DNA of 64,000 nucleotides. It comes from Halomonas sp. SpR1. GTDB taxonomy: Bacteria; Pseudomonadota; Gammaproteobacteria; Pseudomonadales; Halomonadaceae. Under the pieces are notes generated by a model. That model ran no database searches. It was not told the origin of the DNA and saw only the letters and a program-made list of their open reading frames with translations. The DNA is taken from assembly GCF_031010175.1 (NCBI RefSeq), contig NZ_JAUAMB010000009.1, forward strand, positions 87,844-151,843, written 5' to 3'. Shown one piece after another: positions 18,013 through 26,373 of this stretch. Position 1 is the first letter of the stretch. Each line of letters starts with the position of its first letter. The translations under genes and the position numbers were made by a program.

Positions 18013-18164
18013 CGGGCGAGGGCAGGTTGTAACAAGGGTCTTTCGCCATGGCCGGAAAATATTCCTGACAATTCCGGCATTTCCGCCATCCATGGCGGTC
18101 AGATGGCGAAAGTAGCGCTCACGGACGGGTTCACAGCGCCCTTGTGGAAACCTGGACTCGCCCG
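18013..18164. other. Large foldable element (candidate structured RNA) between fadD and hrpA
   Basis: Seen directly: the arms 18013-18038 and 18139-18164 pair as 8 bp, a 2x2 internal loop, 6 bp, a 3x3 internal loop and 7 bp (CGGGCGAG/CTCGCCCG, CAGGTT/AACCTG, ACAAGGG/CCCTTGT). Inside, TTTCGCCAT (18041) pairs with ATGGCGAAA (18103). That stem encloses two hairpins, GCCGGAA/TTCCGGC (18051-18078) and CCGCCAT/ATGGCGG (18083-18098). The layered symmetry is far beyond a terminator and has no T-run. It is not 4.5S, 6S, tmRNA or RNase P RNA by sequence. It could be a structured RNA, a fadD 3' UTR element or a palindromic mobile relic. Confidence 0.6.
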
Positions 18165-18219
18165 TTTCCTGCTTGCTTTGTGGTTAGGCGTCGCGGAGCT
18201 GAAAGCGTTACACTATACG

Positions 18220-18239
18220 ACCCGCTCAATTGAGCGGGT
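18220..18239. repeat. Perfect 20-bp palindrome before hrpA
   Basis: ACCCGCTCAATTGAGCGGGT is fully self-complementary and lies 36 bases before the hrpA ATG. It could end the fadD transcript (weak T content follows: TGATTGTTTAT) or be a protein-binding site in the hrpA leader. Confidence 0.6.
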
Positions 18240-18275
18240 TGATTGTTTATATCTGTTATTAATGTCTCCTGTTAA

Positions 18276-21200
18276 ATGCCCAAGCGAATGGAAGCCGACT
18301 CAATCGTGACCACCGACACATCCCCAGCCCCCACCGATAGCCAACGTCTTGCGTCGCTGAAACAGGCCACGGGCGATGTGATGCTGCGCGATGCAGAGCG
18401 GCTGGAGCGGCGTTTGGCTGGCCTAAATCGCCGCTTACGCGATAAAAAGCCAATTAGCCGTGGTCTGGAAGAAGTGCAGCGCGAGCTTAGTCGTGCCCAG
18501 CAGCAGCTAAGCCAGCGCGAAAATCAAAAGGTCGCTCTCAACTATCCGCCGGAACTACCGGTGGTGGAGCGGCGGGAAGATATTGTTAACGCCATACGCG
18601 ACCATCAGGTGGTAGTGGTGGCGGGCGAGACCGGCTCAGGTAAAACCACCCAACTGCCAAAAATGTGCTTGGAGCTGGGGCGTGGTCGCCGTGGCTTGAT
18701 TGGCCATACCCAACCACGGCGCCTAGCCGCTCGCAGCGTTGCCAACCGCCTAGCAGAAGAGTTGGAAGTCTCCCTGGGCGAGCAGGTGGGCTACCAGGTG
18801 CGCTTCACCGACCAAAGCAGCCCGACGACCCTGGTCAAGCTAATGACCGACGGGATTTTGCTGGCCGAGACGCAAAATGACCCGCTGCTGCTACGCTACG
18901 ATACGATCATTATTGATGAGGCCCACGAGCGTAGCCTGAATATCGACTTTCTGCTCGGCTACCTCAAGCGCCTGCTCCCCAAGCGGCCTGATCTAAAGGT
19001 CATCATCACGTCGGCAACCATTGACGTCGAGCGCTTTGCCCAGCACTTCGGCACGGCCAAAACGCCCGCGCCGGTGGTGGAAGTCACCGGGCGCACCTAC
19101 CCCGTTGAGGTGCACTACCGGCCGCTGGTACGCGACGAGGACGATGAAGAAGACCGCACGCTGCAAGAGGGTATTCTCCACGCAGTGGAAGAGATTGAAG
19201 CGATCGAGCGGGAGAAAGGCTGGCTGCACGGCCCACGGGACGTGCTGGTGTTCTTACCCGGCGAACGCGAGATCCGTGAAACCGCCGATACCCTGCGCCG
19301 CGCCGAGCTGAAAGGCACCGAGATTCTGCCGCTCTACGCACGGCTCTCCAATGAAGAACAGAACCGCGTGTTTGCGCCGCACCGCGGGCGGCGTATTGTC
19401 CTCGCCACCAACGTGGCGGAAACCTCGCTGACCGTGCCTGGGATCCGCTACGTGATCGACCCTGGGCTAGTGCGTATCAGCCGCTATAGCTACCGTTCCA
19501 AGATTCAGCGTCTGCCGGTGGAAGCGGTTAGCCAGGCCAGCGCCAACCAGCGCAAAGGACGCTGTGGGCGAATTGCCGAAGGCGTGTGTATTCGTCTCTA
19601 TAGCGAAGAGGATTTTCTCTCCCGGCCTGGCTTTACCGACCCGGAAATCCAGCGCACCAACTTAGCGTCGGTCATCCTCTCGATGCTGGGGCTAAAGCTT
19701 GGCGATATCGAGGCCTTCCCGTTTGTCGACCCACCGGATAGCCGCTTTGTAAAAGACGGTTTTCGGCTACTGTTCGAGCTGGGCGCGGTGGATGACAAGC
19801 AGCGCCTTTCCCCGCTGGGTCGTAAGCTGGCACGACTGCCGATTGACCCACGCCTGGCGCGCATGGTGTTAGCGGGCGCCGAAGTCGGCAGCCTGCGCGA
19901 CGTGCTGATCGTGGTCTCGGCACTCGCCATACAAGACCCCCGTGACCGACCAGCGGATAAACGCCAGGCCGCCGATCAAGCCCACCAACGCTGGCACGAC
20001 CCGGACTCCGACTTTGTCGCCTTGCTGAACCTCTGGCATGGCATTGAGAATGCCCGCGAGGCGCTGTCGGGCAACCAGCTGCGCCGCTGGTGCCGCGAGC
20101 ACTACATTAACTACCTGCGCATGCGCGAGTGGCACGATACTTTCCGCCAGCTCCGCCAACTGCTGCGCGATATGGATATTGACGTGCCCGCGCCGCCGCC
20201 TCGCAATGAAGACGAAAGCGAAGAGCAGGCGCGCCAAATGCGGCGTAAAACCTCGGGCAAGGTGCACCAGGCGCTGCTTTCAGGGCTGCTTTCCAACCTG
20301 GGCACGCTGGTGGAGAACCGCGAGTATCTCGGTGCCCGCAATCGCAAGTTTATGATCCATCCCGGTTCCGGATTGGCCAAGAAGTCGCCCAAGTGGATCA
20401 TGGCGTTTGAGATGGTGGAAACCTCCAAGCTGTTTGCCCGCACCGTGGCCAAAATCGACCCCCAATGGATTGAGCCTCAGGCGCAACATCTGGTGAAGCG
20501 CAGCTACAGCGAACCCCATTGGGAAATGAAGCGTGCCCAGGTAGTCGCCTTTGAACAGGTCACGCTGTTTGGACTGCCGATTGTGGCGCGGCGCAAGGTA
20601 CATTACGGGCCAATCGCCCCTCAGGAGTCCCGTGAGCTGTTTATTCGTCGTGCGCTGGTGGAAGGGGAGTTTCAAACCAAAGGTGCCTTCTTTGCCCATA
20701 ACCGCGCACTGATCGACGAAGTTGAGGCATTGGAAGATCGCGCTCGACGGCGGGATATACTGGTCGATGAAGACACCCTGTACGATTTTTACGACCAACG
20801 CATTCCGGCTGAAATCGTCAACGGCAAGGGGTTTGAGCATTGGCGCAAACAGGCCGAGCAGCAAGACCCGCAACTACTCCACTTTGATATTGATTCGCTC
20901 AAAGCGCGGGACGCGGAGGACGTCACCCAGGCACAGTACCCCGATCATTTAATCCTGGCGGGCGTGGCCTATCCCGTCAGTTATCACTTTGATCCTGAAG
21001 CCGAGGATGATGGCGTTACCCTGACCGTTCCCGCCGCCATGCTGCCCCAGGTGCCGGTACATGCCCTGGAGTGGCTGGTGCCAGGGCTGCTGCGTGAAAA
21101 GTGTATTGCGCTGCTAAAATCACTGCCGAAAAGCATCCGCCGCCAGGTGGTACCGATTCCCGATTGGGTGGATGCGGCGCTGGAGACCCTGGTGCCCGAC

Positions 21201-22322
21201 CAGCGGCCATTAACCGAAGCGCTGGGCGAGTTTATTCGCCGCCGTACATCCACCCGGGTACACCCCGATGACTGGCGCCTGGACTTGCTTGAACCGCATC
21301 TGATCATGAATATTCGCGTGGTCGACCATGCCGGGGAAACCCTGGGGCAGGGGCGCAATCTGCGCGCCTTGGAGCAGCGCTTTGAAGCAGCCGCCAGCGC
21401 AGGCGCCCAGGCGTTAGCCGAACAGGTCAGCCATGAGCCTGCCGTTGCCGGGCTACCCAAGGAGCCGCTACCTGCCTCTCGGGTCACCACCCAAGCAGGC
21501 ATTCGCGTAGAGGCGTATCCTGCCCTGGTCGCTGAAACCGGGGTCGCTAAAAACAGGACAGCCGGAGCCAACGAGTTCAAGGTGGCGCTGTTTGATCACC
21601 CGGCAAAAGCGGATGCCGCCCACCAGGAGGGCATTGCCCGGCTGGGCATCGCCAAACTGCCCGAAAAGGTTAAAGCGATTAAGCAACTGCCGGGTGTCGA
21701 GAAGTGTGCACTGCTGTTTGCCAAAGTGGGCAGTAAGCAAGCCTTGATTGACGACCTGCTGCTGGCGGCGTTTACCCAGGTGGTCGCTCAGCACCCCCTG
21801 CCGCGTTCAGAGGAGGCGTTTAGCCAGCGCTTACAAGAAACGCAGGGCCAACTGATTGACGAAGCGAAAGCCCTGCTAGTGCGGGTAGAAGCCGCGCTAC
21901 AAGGCCATTTGGCCGTTAGTAAAGTGCTTAAAGGGAAGCTCAATTTTGCCCTTGCGCTGGTGTACAGCGATGTCAGCGCGCAGATGCAGCGCTTGGTCTA
22001 CCCAGGCTTTATCCGCGATGCCGGCGCTTGGCTGGAGGAATACCCACGCTACACTGAGGCGGCGCTGATTCGGCTTGAAAAAGCCGCCCGTGAACGCGGC
22101 CGCGATCAAATGATGATGCAGGATGTCCAGGCATTAGAGGCCCGCTTTGATGCCCGCCGGGAAAGTGAGCGGCGTGGGCGGGTGGAAGACCCCGAACTGG
22201 TCGCTTTTGGCTGGTGGTTGCAAGAGCTTAGGGTGTCGCTATTCGCTCAGCAATTGGGGACTAGCATGGTGGTGTCGGTAAAACGATTGGAAAAGCGCTG
22301 GCAAGAGATCACTAGCGTTTAG
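18276..22322 (+). CDS. hrpA: ATP-dependent RNA helicase HrpA
   Basis: 1348-residue DEAH-box helicase, close to E. coli HrpA (1300). Motifs: Walker A VVVAGETGSGKTTQLPK, TQPRRLAARSVA, DEAH in IIIDEAHERSLNIDF, SATI, the helicase-C LATNVAETSLTVPGI and QRKGRCGRIAEG. HA2/OB regions follow, then the long C-terminal DUF3418 unique to HrpA proteins. Reported roles include mRNA processing and rescue of stalled ribosomes. The start is the ATG at 18276, or 12 bases later; neither has a clear Shine-Dalgarno. Confidence 0.96.
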   Translation: MPKRMEADSIVTTDTSPAPTDSQRLASLKQATGDVMLRDAERLERRLAGLNRRLRDKKPISRGLEEVQRELSRAQQQLSQRENQKVALNYPPELPVVERREDIVNAIRDHQVVVVAGETGSGKTTQLPKMCLELGRGRRGLIGHTQPRRLAARSVANRLAEELEVSLGEQVGYQVRFTDQSSPTTLVKLMTDGILLAETQNDPLLLRYDTIIIDEAHERSLNIDFLLGYLKRLLPKRPDLKVIITSATIDVERFAQHFGTAKTPAPVVEVTGRTYPVEVHYRPLVRDEDDEEDRTLQEGILHAVEEIEAIEREKGWLHGPRDVLVFLPGEREIRETADTLRRAELKGTEILPLYARLSNEEQNRVFAPHRGRRIVLATNVAETSLTVPGIRYVIDPGLVRISRYSYRSKIQRLPVEAVSQASANQRKGRCGRIAEGVCIRLYSEEDFLSRPGFTDPEIQRTNLASVILSMLGLKLGDIEAFPFVDPPDSRFVKDGFRLLFELGAVDDKQRLSPLGRKLARLPIDPRLARMVLAGAEVGSLRDVLIVVSALAIQDPRDRPADKRQAADQAHQRWHDPDSDFVALLNLWHGIENAREALSGNQLRRWCREHYINYLRMREWHDTFRQLRQLLRDMDIDVPAPPPRNEDESEEQARQMRRKTSGKVHQALLSGLLSNLGTLVENREYLGARNRKFMIHPGSGLAKKSPKWIMAFEMVETSKLFARTVAKIDPQWIEPQAQHLVKRSYSEPHWEMKRAQVVAFEQVTLFGLPIVARRKVHYGPIAPQESRELFIRRALVEGEFQTKGAFFAHNRALIDEVEALEDRARRRDILVDEDTLYDFYDQRIPAEIVNGKGFEHWRKQAEQQDPQLLHFDIDSLKARDAEDVTQAQYPDHLILAGVAYPVSYHFDPEAEDDGVTLTVPAAMLPQVPVHALEWLVPGLLREKCIALLKSLPKSIRRQVVPIPDWVDAALETLVPDQRPLTEALGEFIRRRTSTRVHPDDWRLDLLEPHLIMNIRVVDHAGETLGQGRNLRALEQRFEAAASAGAQALAEQVSHEPAVAGLPKEPLPASRVTTQAGIRVEAYPALVAETGVAKNRTAGANEFKVALFDHPAKADAAHQEGIARLGIAKLPEKVKAIKQLPGVEKCALLFAKVGSKQALIDDLLLAAFTQVVAQHPLPRSEEAFSQRLQETQGQLIDEAKALLVRVEAALQGHLAVSKVLKGKLNFALALVYSDVSAQMQRLVYPGFIRDAGAWLEEYPRYTEAALIRLEKAARERGRDQMMMQDVQALEARFDARRESERRGRVEDPELVAFGWWLQELRVSLFAQQLGTSMVVSVKRLEKRWQEITSV

Positions 22323-22448
22323 CAGTGGTTGGAAAAAGTTGCTGGAAAAACCGCTATTTTACGCACACAGTAACGTGATGGGTTCGCCGTAAGTTGCACG
22401 CTACATTGATGGCCGGTCACGTCGGCAAGCCGCTTAGAGGAGATTGGC

Positions 22449-23570
22449 ATGACACATGTGGTGATAACCGGTACAGGGCTCTATACGCCGGAACACGCCA
22501 TTGATAATGCGGCCCTGGTGGCGGCATTTAATGCTTGGGTAGACACTGAGAATTCGCAATACGCCGATGCAATTCAGCGTGGCGAGCGCGAACCGCTGGC
22601 GCACTCCAGCAGTGAATTTATCGAAAAAGCCTCCGGAATTAAGAGCCGCTACGTGCTCGATGCGTCTGGAATCCTTGACCCACAGCGTATGCGGCCTAAA
22701 CTGCCGCAGCGGGGCAATGACGAACCTTCGATTCAATGCGAGATGGCGACCGCCGCTGCGCGGCAAGCGTTGACCGCTGCCAAGGTAGATTCTGCTGACA
22801 TCGAGCTGGTGATCGTTGCCTGCTCAAACCTAGAGCGCGCCTATCCCGCCGTGGCGGTAGAAGTGCAGCAGGCCCTCGGAACAAGCGGCTATGGGTTTGA
22901 TATGAACGTGGCCTGTAGTTCAGCGACGTTTGCCTTGGAAACCGCTGCTAACGCGATAGCCTCCGGTAGTGTTAAGCGCGCCCTGGTGGTCAATCCCGAG
23001 ATCTGCTCGGCGCATCTTAATTTTCGCGACCGTGACAGCCACTTTATTTTCGGCGATGCTTGTACCGCTGTGGTGCTGGAAAATAGCGTCGATGCCGTGG
23101 CCGACGAGCAGTTTGAAATACTCGGCACACGCCTGGTCACCAAATTTTCCAACGCGATTCGCAATAATGCTGGCTTTCTGAACCGCGTTACGGATAGCGA
23201 TCCGCTGGCCTTGGACAAGCTTTTCGTGCAGGAAGGACGGCGGGTATTTAAAGAAGTTTGCCCGATGGTGGCTAAATTGATCACCGACCATCTGGCCTCC
23301 TTGGAGCTAAACGGTAGTGATCTTAAGCGCATGTGGTTACACCAGGCTAACCGGCATATGAACGATATGATTGCCCGCAAAGTATTGGGCTATGAGCCGA
23401 GTGAAACTCAGGCGCCGATCATTTTGGATCGTTACGCCAATACCAGCTCCGCGGGTTCTATCATCGCCTTTCACCTTCACCATGACGAGCTTGGGGAGGG
23501 GGATATTGGTGTGATTTGCTCCTTCGGGGCGGGCTATAGCGCGGGCAGTGTGGTTATTCGTCGTTTGTAG
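22449..23570 (+). CDS. Beta-ketoacyl-ACP synthase III-like protein
   Basis: 373-residue thiolase-fold condensing enzyme of the FabH type. The catalytic triad is visible: Cys in MNVACSSATFALE, His in MWLHQANRHM and Asn in RYANTSSAGS. It is longer than housekeeping FabH (~317) and resembles the gammaproteobacterial FabH-like paralogues tied to fatty-acid metabolism (compare Pseudomonas PA3286). It would condense acyl-CoA with malonyl-ACP, but the substrate cannot be read from sequence. GAGGAGA precedes the ATG. mlaA follows in the same direction. Confidence 0.88.
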   Translation: MTHVVITGTGLYTPEHAIDNAALVAAFNAWVDTENSQYADAIQRGEREPLAHSSSEFIEKASGIKSRYVLDASGILDPQRMRPKLPQRGNDEPSIQCEMATAAARQALTAAKVDSADIELVIVACSNLERAYPAVAVEVQQALGTSGYGFDMNVACSSATFALETAANAIASGSVKRALVVNPEICSAHLNFRDRDSHFIFGDACTAVVLENSVDAVADEQFEILGTRLVTKFSNAIRNNAGFLNRVTDSDPLALDKLFVQEGRRVFKEVCPMVAKLITDHLASLELNGSDLKRMWLHQANRHMNDMIARKVLGYEPSETQAPIILDRYANTSSAGSIIAFHLHHDELGEGDIGVICSFGAGYSAGSVVIRRL

Positions 23571-23611
23571 ATGTATGTAAAGTTGCTAGGCAATTGAAAA
23601 AGGAAAATGTC

Positions 23612-24406
23612 ATGTGGCAGTGGTTTAATAACGTGAAACCTGCGCTCTCGTTGCGTAGCAAAGGGTTGCCACTACTGCTGGTGACGTTACTCGCAACGGG
23701 GGGATGTGCCAGCACACAAATGGCGGAAAATACTGCTCCCGAAGACCCTTGGGAAGGCTTTAACCGCAAGGTGTTTGCGTTTAACGATGTGCTGGATCGC
23801 TATGCGCTTAAGCCGGTGGCAAAAGGTTATCGCACCATTACCCCAGACCCTGTAGAGACAGGGGTGGGTAATTTTTTCTCCAACTTAGGCGAGGTGCGTA
23901 CCGCGCTTAATAGCCTACTGCAGGGCAAGCCGGCGAATGCAGGCCTCGCCACATCACGTTTTTTGATTAACTCCACGGTAGGCATCGGCGGGCTATTAGA
24001 TTATGCCACCCTGATGGAAATTACTGCGGATAAAGAAGATTTCGGCCAAACGTTGGCCGTTTGGGGCTGGCAAGATTCGCGCTATCTGGTGCTGCCTTTG
24101 TTGGGCCCCAGCACGTTGCGGGACACGACCGGTTTGCCTGCTGATATGACTTCGTATCCATTGTATTACGTAGACGACGACGCCGTTCGACTAAGCCTTA
24201 CCGCGCTGAATGTGATCGATATTCGCGCGGGATTGCTTGACCAGGAAGAATTAATTCGCGGTGATCGCTACCGTTTTATCCGTGACGCGTACTTACAGAG
24301 CCGCCAATTTGAGGTCAGCGATGGAGAATTGGGCGATGACCCCTTTGCCAGCGAAACCTTCGAGTTTGATGACAGTGATTTTGAAGACGCTGGTTTTGAA
24401 GACTAA
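23612..24406 (+). CDS. mlaA: Outer-membrane lipid asymmetry lipoprotein MlaA (VacJ)
   Basis: 264-residue MlaA, the outer-membrane component that removes misplaced phospholipids for the Mla pathway. A lipoprotein signal (LPLLLVTLLATGGC) is followed by the signature DPWEGFNRKVFAFND, then VGNFFSNLGEVRTALNSLLQGK and the hydrophobic VGIGGLLD region. ATG 23612 with AGGA is preferred over a TTG at 23594. The C-terminus becomes repetitive and acidic, and the TAA at 24404 appears to be a nonsense change: the same frame continues the repeat for 39 codons to a TGA at 24524. The MlaA domain itself is complete. Confidence 0.93.
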   Translation: MWQWFNNVKPALSLRSKGLPLLLVTLLATGGCASTQMAENTAPEDPWEGFNRKVFAFNDVLDRYALKPVAKGYRTITPDPVETGVGNFFSNLGEVRTALNSLLQGKPANAGLATSRFLINSTVGIGGLLDYATLMEITADKEDFGQTLAVWGWQDSRYLVLPLLGPSTLRDTTGLPADMTSYPLYYVDDDAVRLSLTALNVIDIRAGLLDQEELIRGDRYRFIRDAYLQSRQFEVSDGELGDDPFASETFEFDDSDFEDAGFED

Positions 24407-24526
24407 GTTTTTGAAGACCAAGGTTTTGAAGTCCAAGGTTTTGAAGTCAATAGTTTCGAAGATAGCGGCTTTGACAATAGTGACCAGGATGAGAGCGACT
24501 CTGGTGGCGACGAAGTCACCGATTGA
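24407..24526 (+). pseudogene. Detached acidic repeat tail of mlaA
   Basis: In frame with mlaA but after its TAA, 39 codons continue the same pattern of 15-base units (G/V/S-F-E-D/V-Q/N/S), then an Asp/Ser/Gly-rich end (SDQDESDSGGDE), and stop at TGA 24524-24526. That position is six bases before the next gene, where the mlaA stop would be expected for a coupled operon. A CAA (Gln) to TAA change explains it. Confidence 0.7.
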
Positions 24527-24531
24527 GGCTT

Positions 24532-25728
24532 ATGATGGATCATTCTAAGCAGTTGATCGCGGTGATCGACGAACCCGGTCGTGAACGCGATGCGCTGGCG
24601 GAAGCGATTACCTGTGATGGCATGTGGGTATTTGCCGCTGAGGATATAAAACATCTGCCGGCTGGCACGGCGCTGATCGTTGCCCATGCCCGAGCGGTTC
24701 CCCGGCAGCAGTGGTCGCAGTTGACGCATCGCCTGCCTACGCTGGTGGTCAGCGACTCGCGCCAGGACGCTGATTTGATCAAAGCAATCGATGTGGGGCT
24801 GGTGGACTATATCGTTCATCCTCTGCGTCACGCCGAGCTGTTGCGGCGCATGATCCGTAAAGCCATTGAGCTTAACGATTTGGCACTGGAGCGAGAGCGG
24901 GATCATGCCCGGCTGGCGGAGTTAAATGAAAGCTTAGAGACCCATCTGGCGCTATTGCGGATGGATCAGCAGAGCGGGGGACATATTCAGCGGCGTTTAT
25001 TACCGCTGCGCCCCAAAGTGATTAACGGCGTTTATTATGACTACATATTTGCCCCTTCGCTCTATTTGTCCGGTGATTTCCTGGATTATCAACGCTATAA
25101 CGAGCGTTACAGCGCCTTCTATTTCGCCGATGTATCGGGGCATGGTGCCTCGTCGGCGTTTGTGACCGTTCTGCTTAAATATTTATGCAACCGCTGGCTG
25201 GGTGAGTGGGACGGCCAGCATCCGGAAAACCTGCCTCCCGATTGGCTAAAGGCAATGAACCGAGAGTTACAGGGCACCGACATCGGTAAACATGCCACCT
25301 TATTTGTCGGTGTTGTTGACCATGAGGCGCATACTCTTCACTATTCGCTCGGCGCGCAGCTTCCCATGCCTCTTTTGGAGGCCGGGGGAGAGCTACGCCG
25401 TTTAGAAGGCGAGGGAATGCCGGTAGGACTTTTCCCCGATGTGGAGTATCCTTCGCTGAGTTGTGCATTGCCGCATAAATTTCGACTATGGCTCTGTTCA
25501 GACGGAGTATTGGAATGCTTGCCGGGTAAAACGCTCGACACGCGGCTCAAGGAGCTTGAGCAATTAGTAAGCGAGAGTGTAACGCTTGAGCAGTTGCGCG
25601 AACGGCTAGCAGAAACAAACGCTCTCCTTGCTGAAGGAGATGCGGAGTTCGATGCCAACCAAGAGCGCGATGCTTTACCCGATGATATTACAATCATGAT
25701 GGTGAGCGGATTTGGTCATGCTGATTGA
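24532..25728 (+). CDS. Response-regulator-like PP2C (RsbU/SpoIIE-type) phosphatase
   Basis: ~398-residue protein. An N-terminal receiver-like domain (LIAVIDEPGRERDALAEAI) has LIVAHAR where the phospho-acceptor aspartate is expected, so it is probably not phosphorylated. After a helical linker comes a PP2C phosphatase domain with LSGDFLDY, FADVSGHGASSAF and CSDGVLEC metal-binding aspartates. It resembles HsbR of Pseudomonas but ends at the phosphatase, with no HATPase kinase domain. The likely substrate is the STAS protein encoded immediately downstream. Start is the ATG at 24532 or 24535 after GAGGC. Confidence 0.88.
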   Translation: MMDHSKQLIAVIDEPGRERDALAEAITCDGMWVFAAEDIKHLPAGTALIVAHARAVPRQQWSQLTHRLPTLVVSDSRQDADLIKAIDVGLVDYIVHPLRHAELLRRMIRKAIELNDLALERERDHARLAELNESLETHLALLRMDQQSGGHIQRRLLPLRPKVINGVYYDYIFAPSLYLSGDFLDYQRYNERYSAFYFADVSGHGASSAFVTVLLKYLCNRWLGEWDGQHPENLPPDWLKAMNRELQGTDIGKHATLFVGVVDHEAHTLHYSLGAQLPMPLLEAGGELRRLEGEGMPVGLFPDVEYPSLSCALPHKFRLWLCSDGVLECLPGKTLDTRLKELEQLVSESVTLEQLRERLAETNALLAEGDAEFDANQERDALPDDITIMMVSGFGHAD

Positions 25729-26236
25729 AGAAGGCCGCATTAAAGCGGCGTTCGATTCTGGTGTTTTTGTTCTAAAACTATGTGGCGATGTGCGCTTGAC
25801 GCTCTGCGCCACGCTGGATACCCAAGCCCAACGTCTCGCTGAGACGCCGGGGTTGCGTGCCGTACTGATTGACCTGCGTGAAGCGACCAACGTGGATTCG
25901 ACGGCGCTTGGCTTTCTGGCCAAGGTCGCGATGGCGGTCAAAGGGCGGCTGGAGCAATCACCGACGATTATTGTCGATAACCCTGACGTGCGACAGATGT
26001 TGGACGTAATGGGGTTTTCGCGCTTTTTTACGCTGATGGAAGCGCCGCTACAGCAGGCGACCACGCTAAATAATGCGCTTGAAGAGCTTCCCCAAGAGCC
26101 CGCAGATGAAGAAGGGCTGCGTGACCGGATCCTTGAAGCCCACCGCATTCTAATGCATATGAACGAGCATAACCGTGAACAGTTTCAGCCACTGGTTGAG
26201 ATGCTTGAGTCGCAAGATGTCACCACGCACCACTAA
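25718..26236 (+). CDS. STAS-domain anti-sigma factor antagonist
   Basis: ~172-residue HsbA/SpoIIAA-like anti-anti-sigma factor. The STAS core DLREATNVDSTALGFLAKV contains the Ser/Thr normally phosphorylated by a partner kinase. A C-terminal extension (~110-172) with ILMHMNEHNREQF is shared with HsbA-type proteins. It overlaps the phosphatase gene by 11 bases (ATG 25718), so it is co-translated with it. Unphosphorylated protein would sequester an anti-sigma or FlgM-like target; that target is not in the window. Confidence 0.88.
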   Translation: MLIEEGRIKAAFDSGVFVLKLCGDVRLTLCATLDTQAQRLAETPGLRAVLIDLREATNVDSTALGFLAKVAMAVKGRLEQSPTIIVDNPDVRQMLDVMGFSRFFTLMEAPLQQATTLNNALEELPQEPADEEGLRDRILEAHRILMHMNEHNREQFQPLVEMLESQDVTTHH

Positions 26237-26296
26237 TCATCCCTCACCTTGAAAAGCCCTTGGTCATCCAGGGCTATTGATCGATAGCAGCCAACC

Positions 26297-26325
26297 CCGA
26301 CAAATCTCTCAAAATCGGCTATGAT
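26297..26325 (+). promoter_or_regulatory. Putative promoter of the Bcr/CflA exporter gene
   Basis: CCGACA (26297-26302), a 17-base spacer and a good -10 TATGAT (26320-26325), 49 bases before the ATG. The -35 element matches consensus in four of six positions. Confidence 0.5.
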
Positions 26326-26373
26326 TAGCGGCCTATCTATTCCAGTGCGTATATCATCGCCTTAAGGAGACCC

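Noticed and set aside
18013..18164. Integron attC site or MITE
   Set aside because: No GTTRRRY/RYYYAAC ends, no integrase and no target-site duplication flank the element.
24407..24526. Independent small gene after mlaA
   Set aside because: No start codon or RBS; the frame and repeat pattern are those of mlaA, so it is a detached tail.
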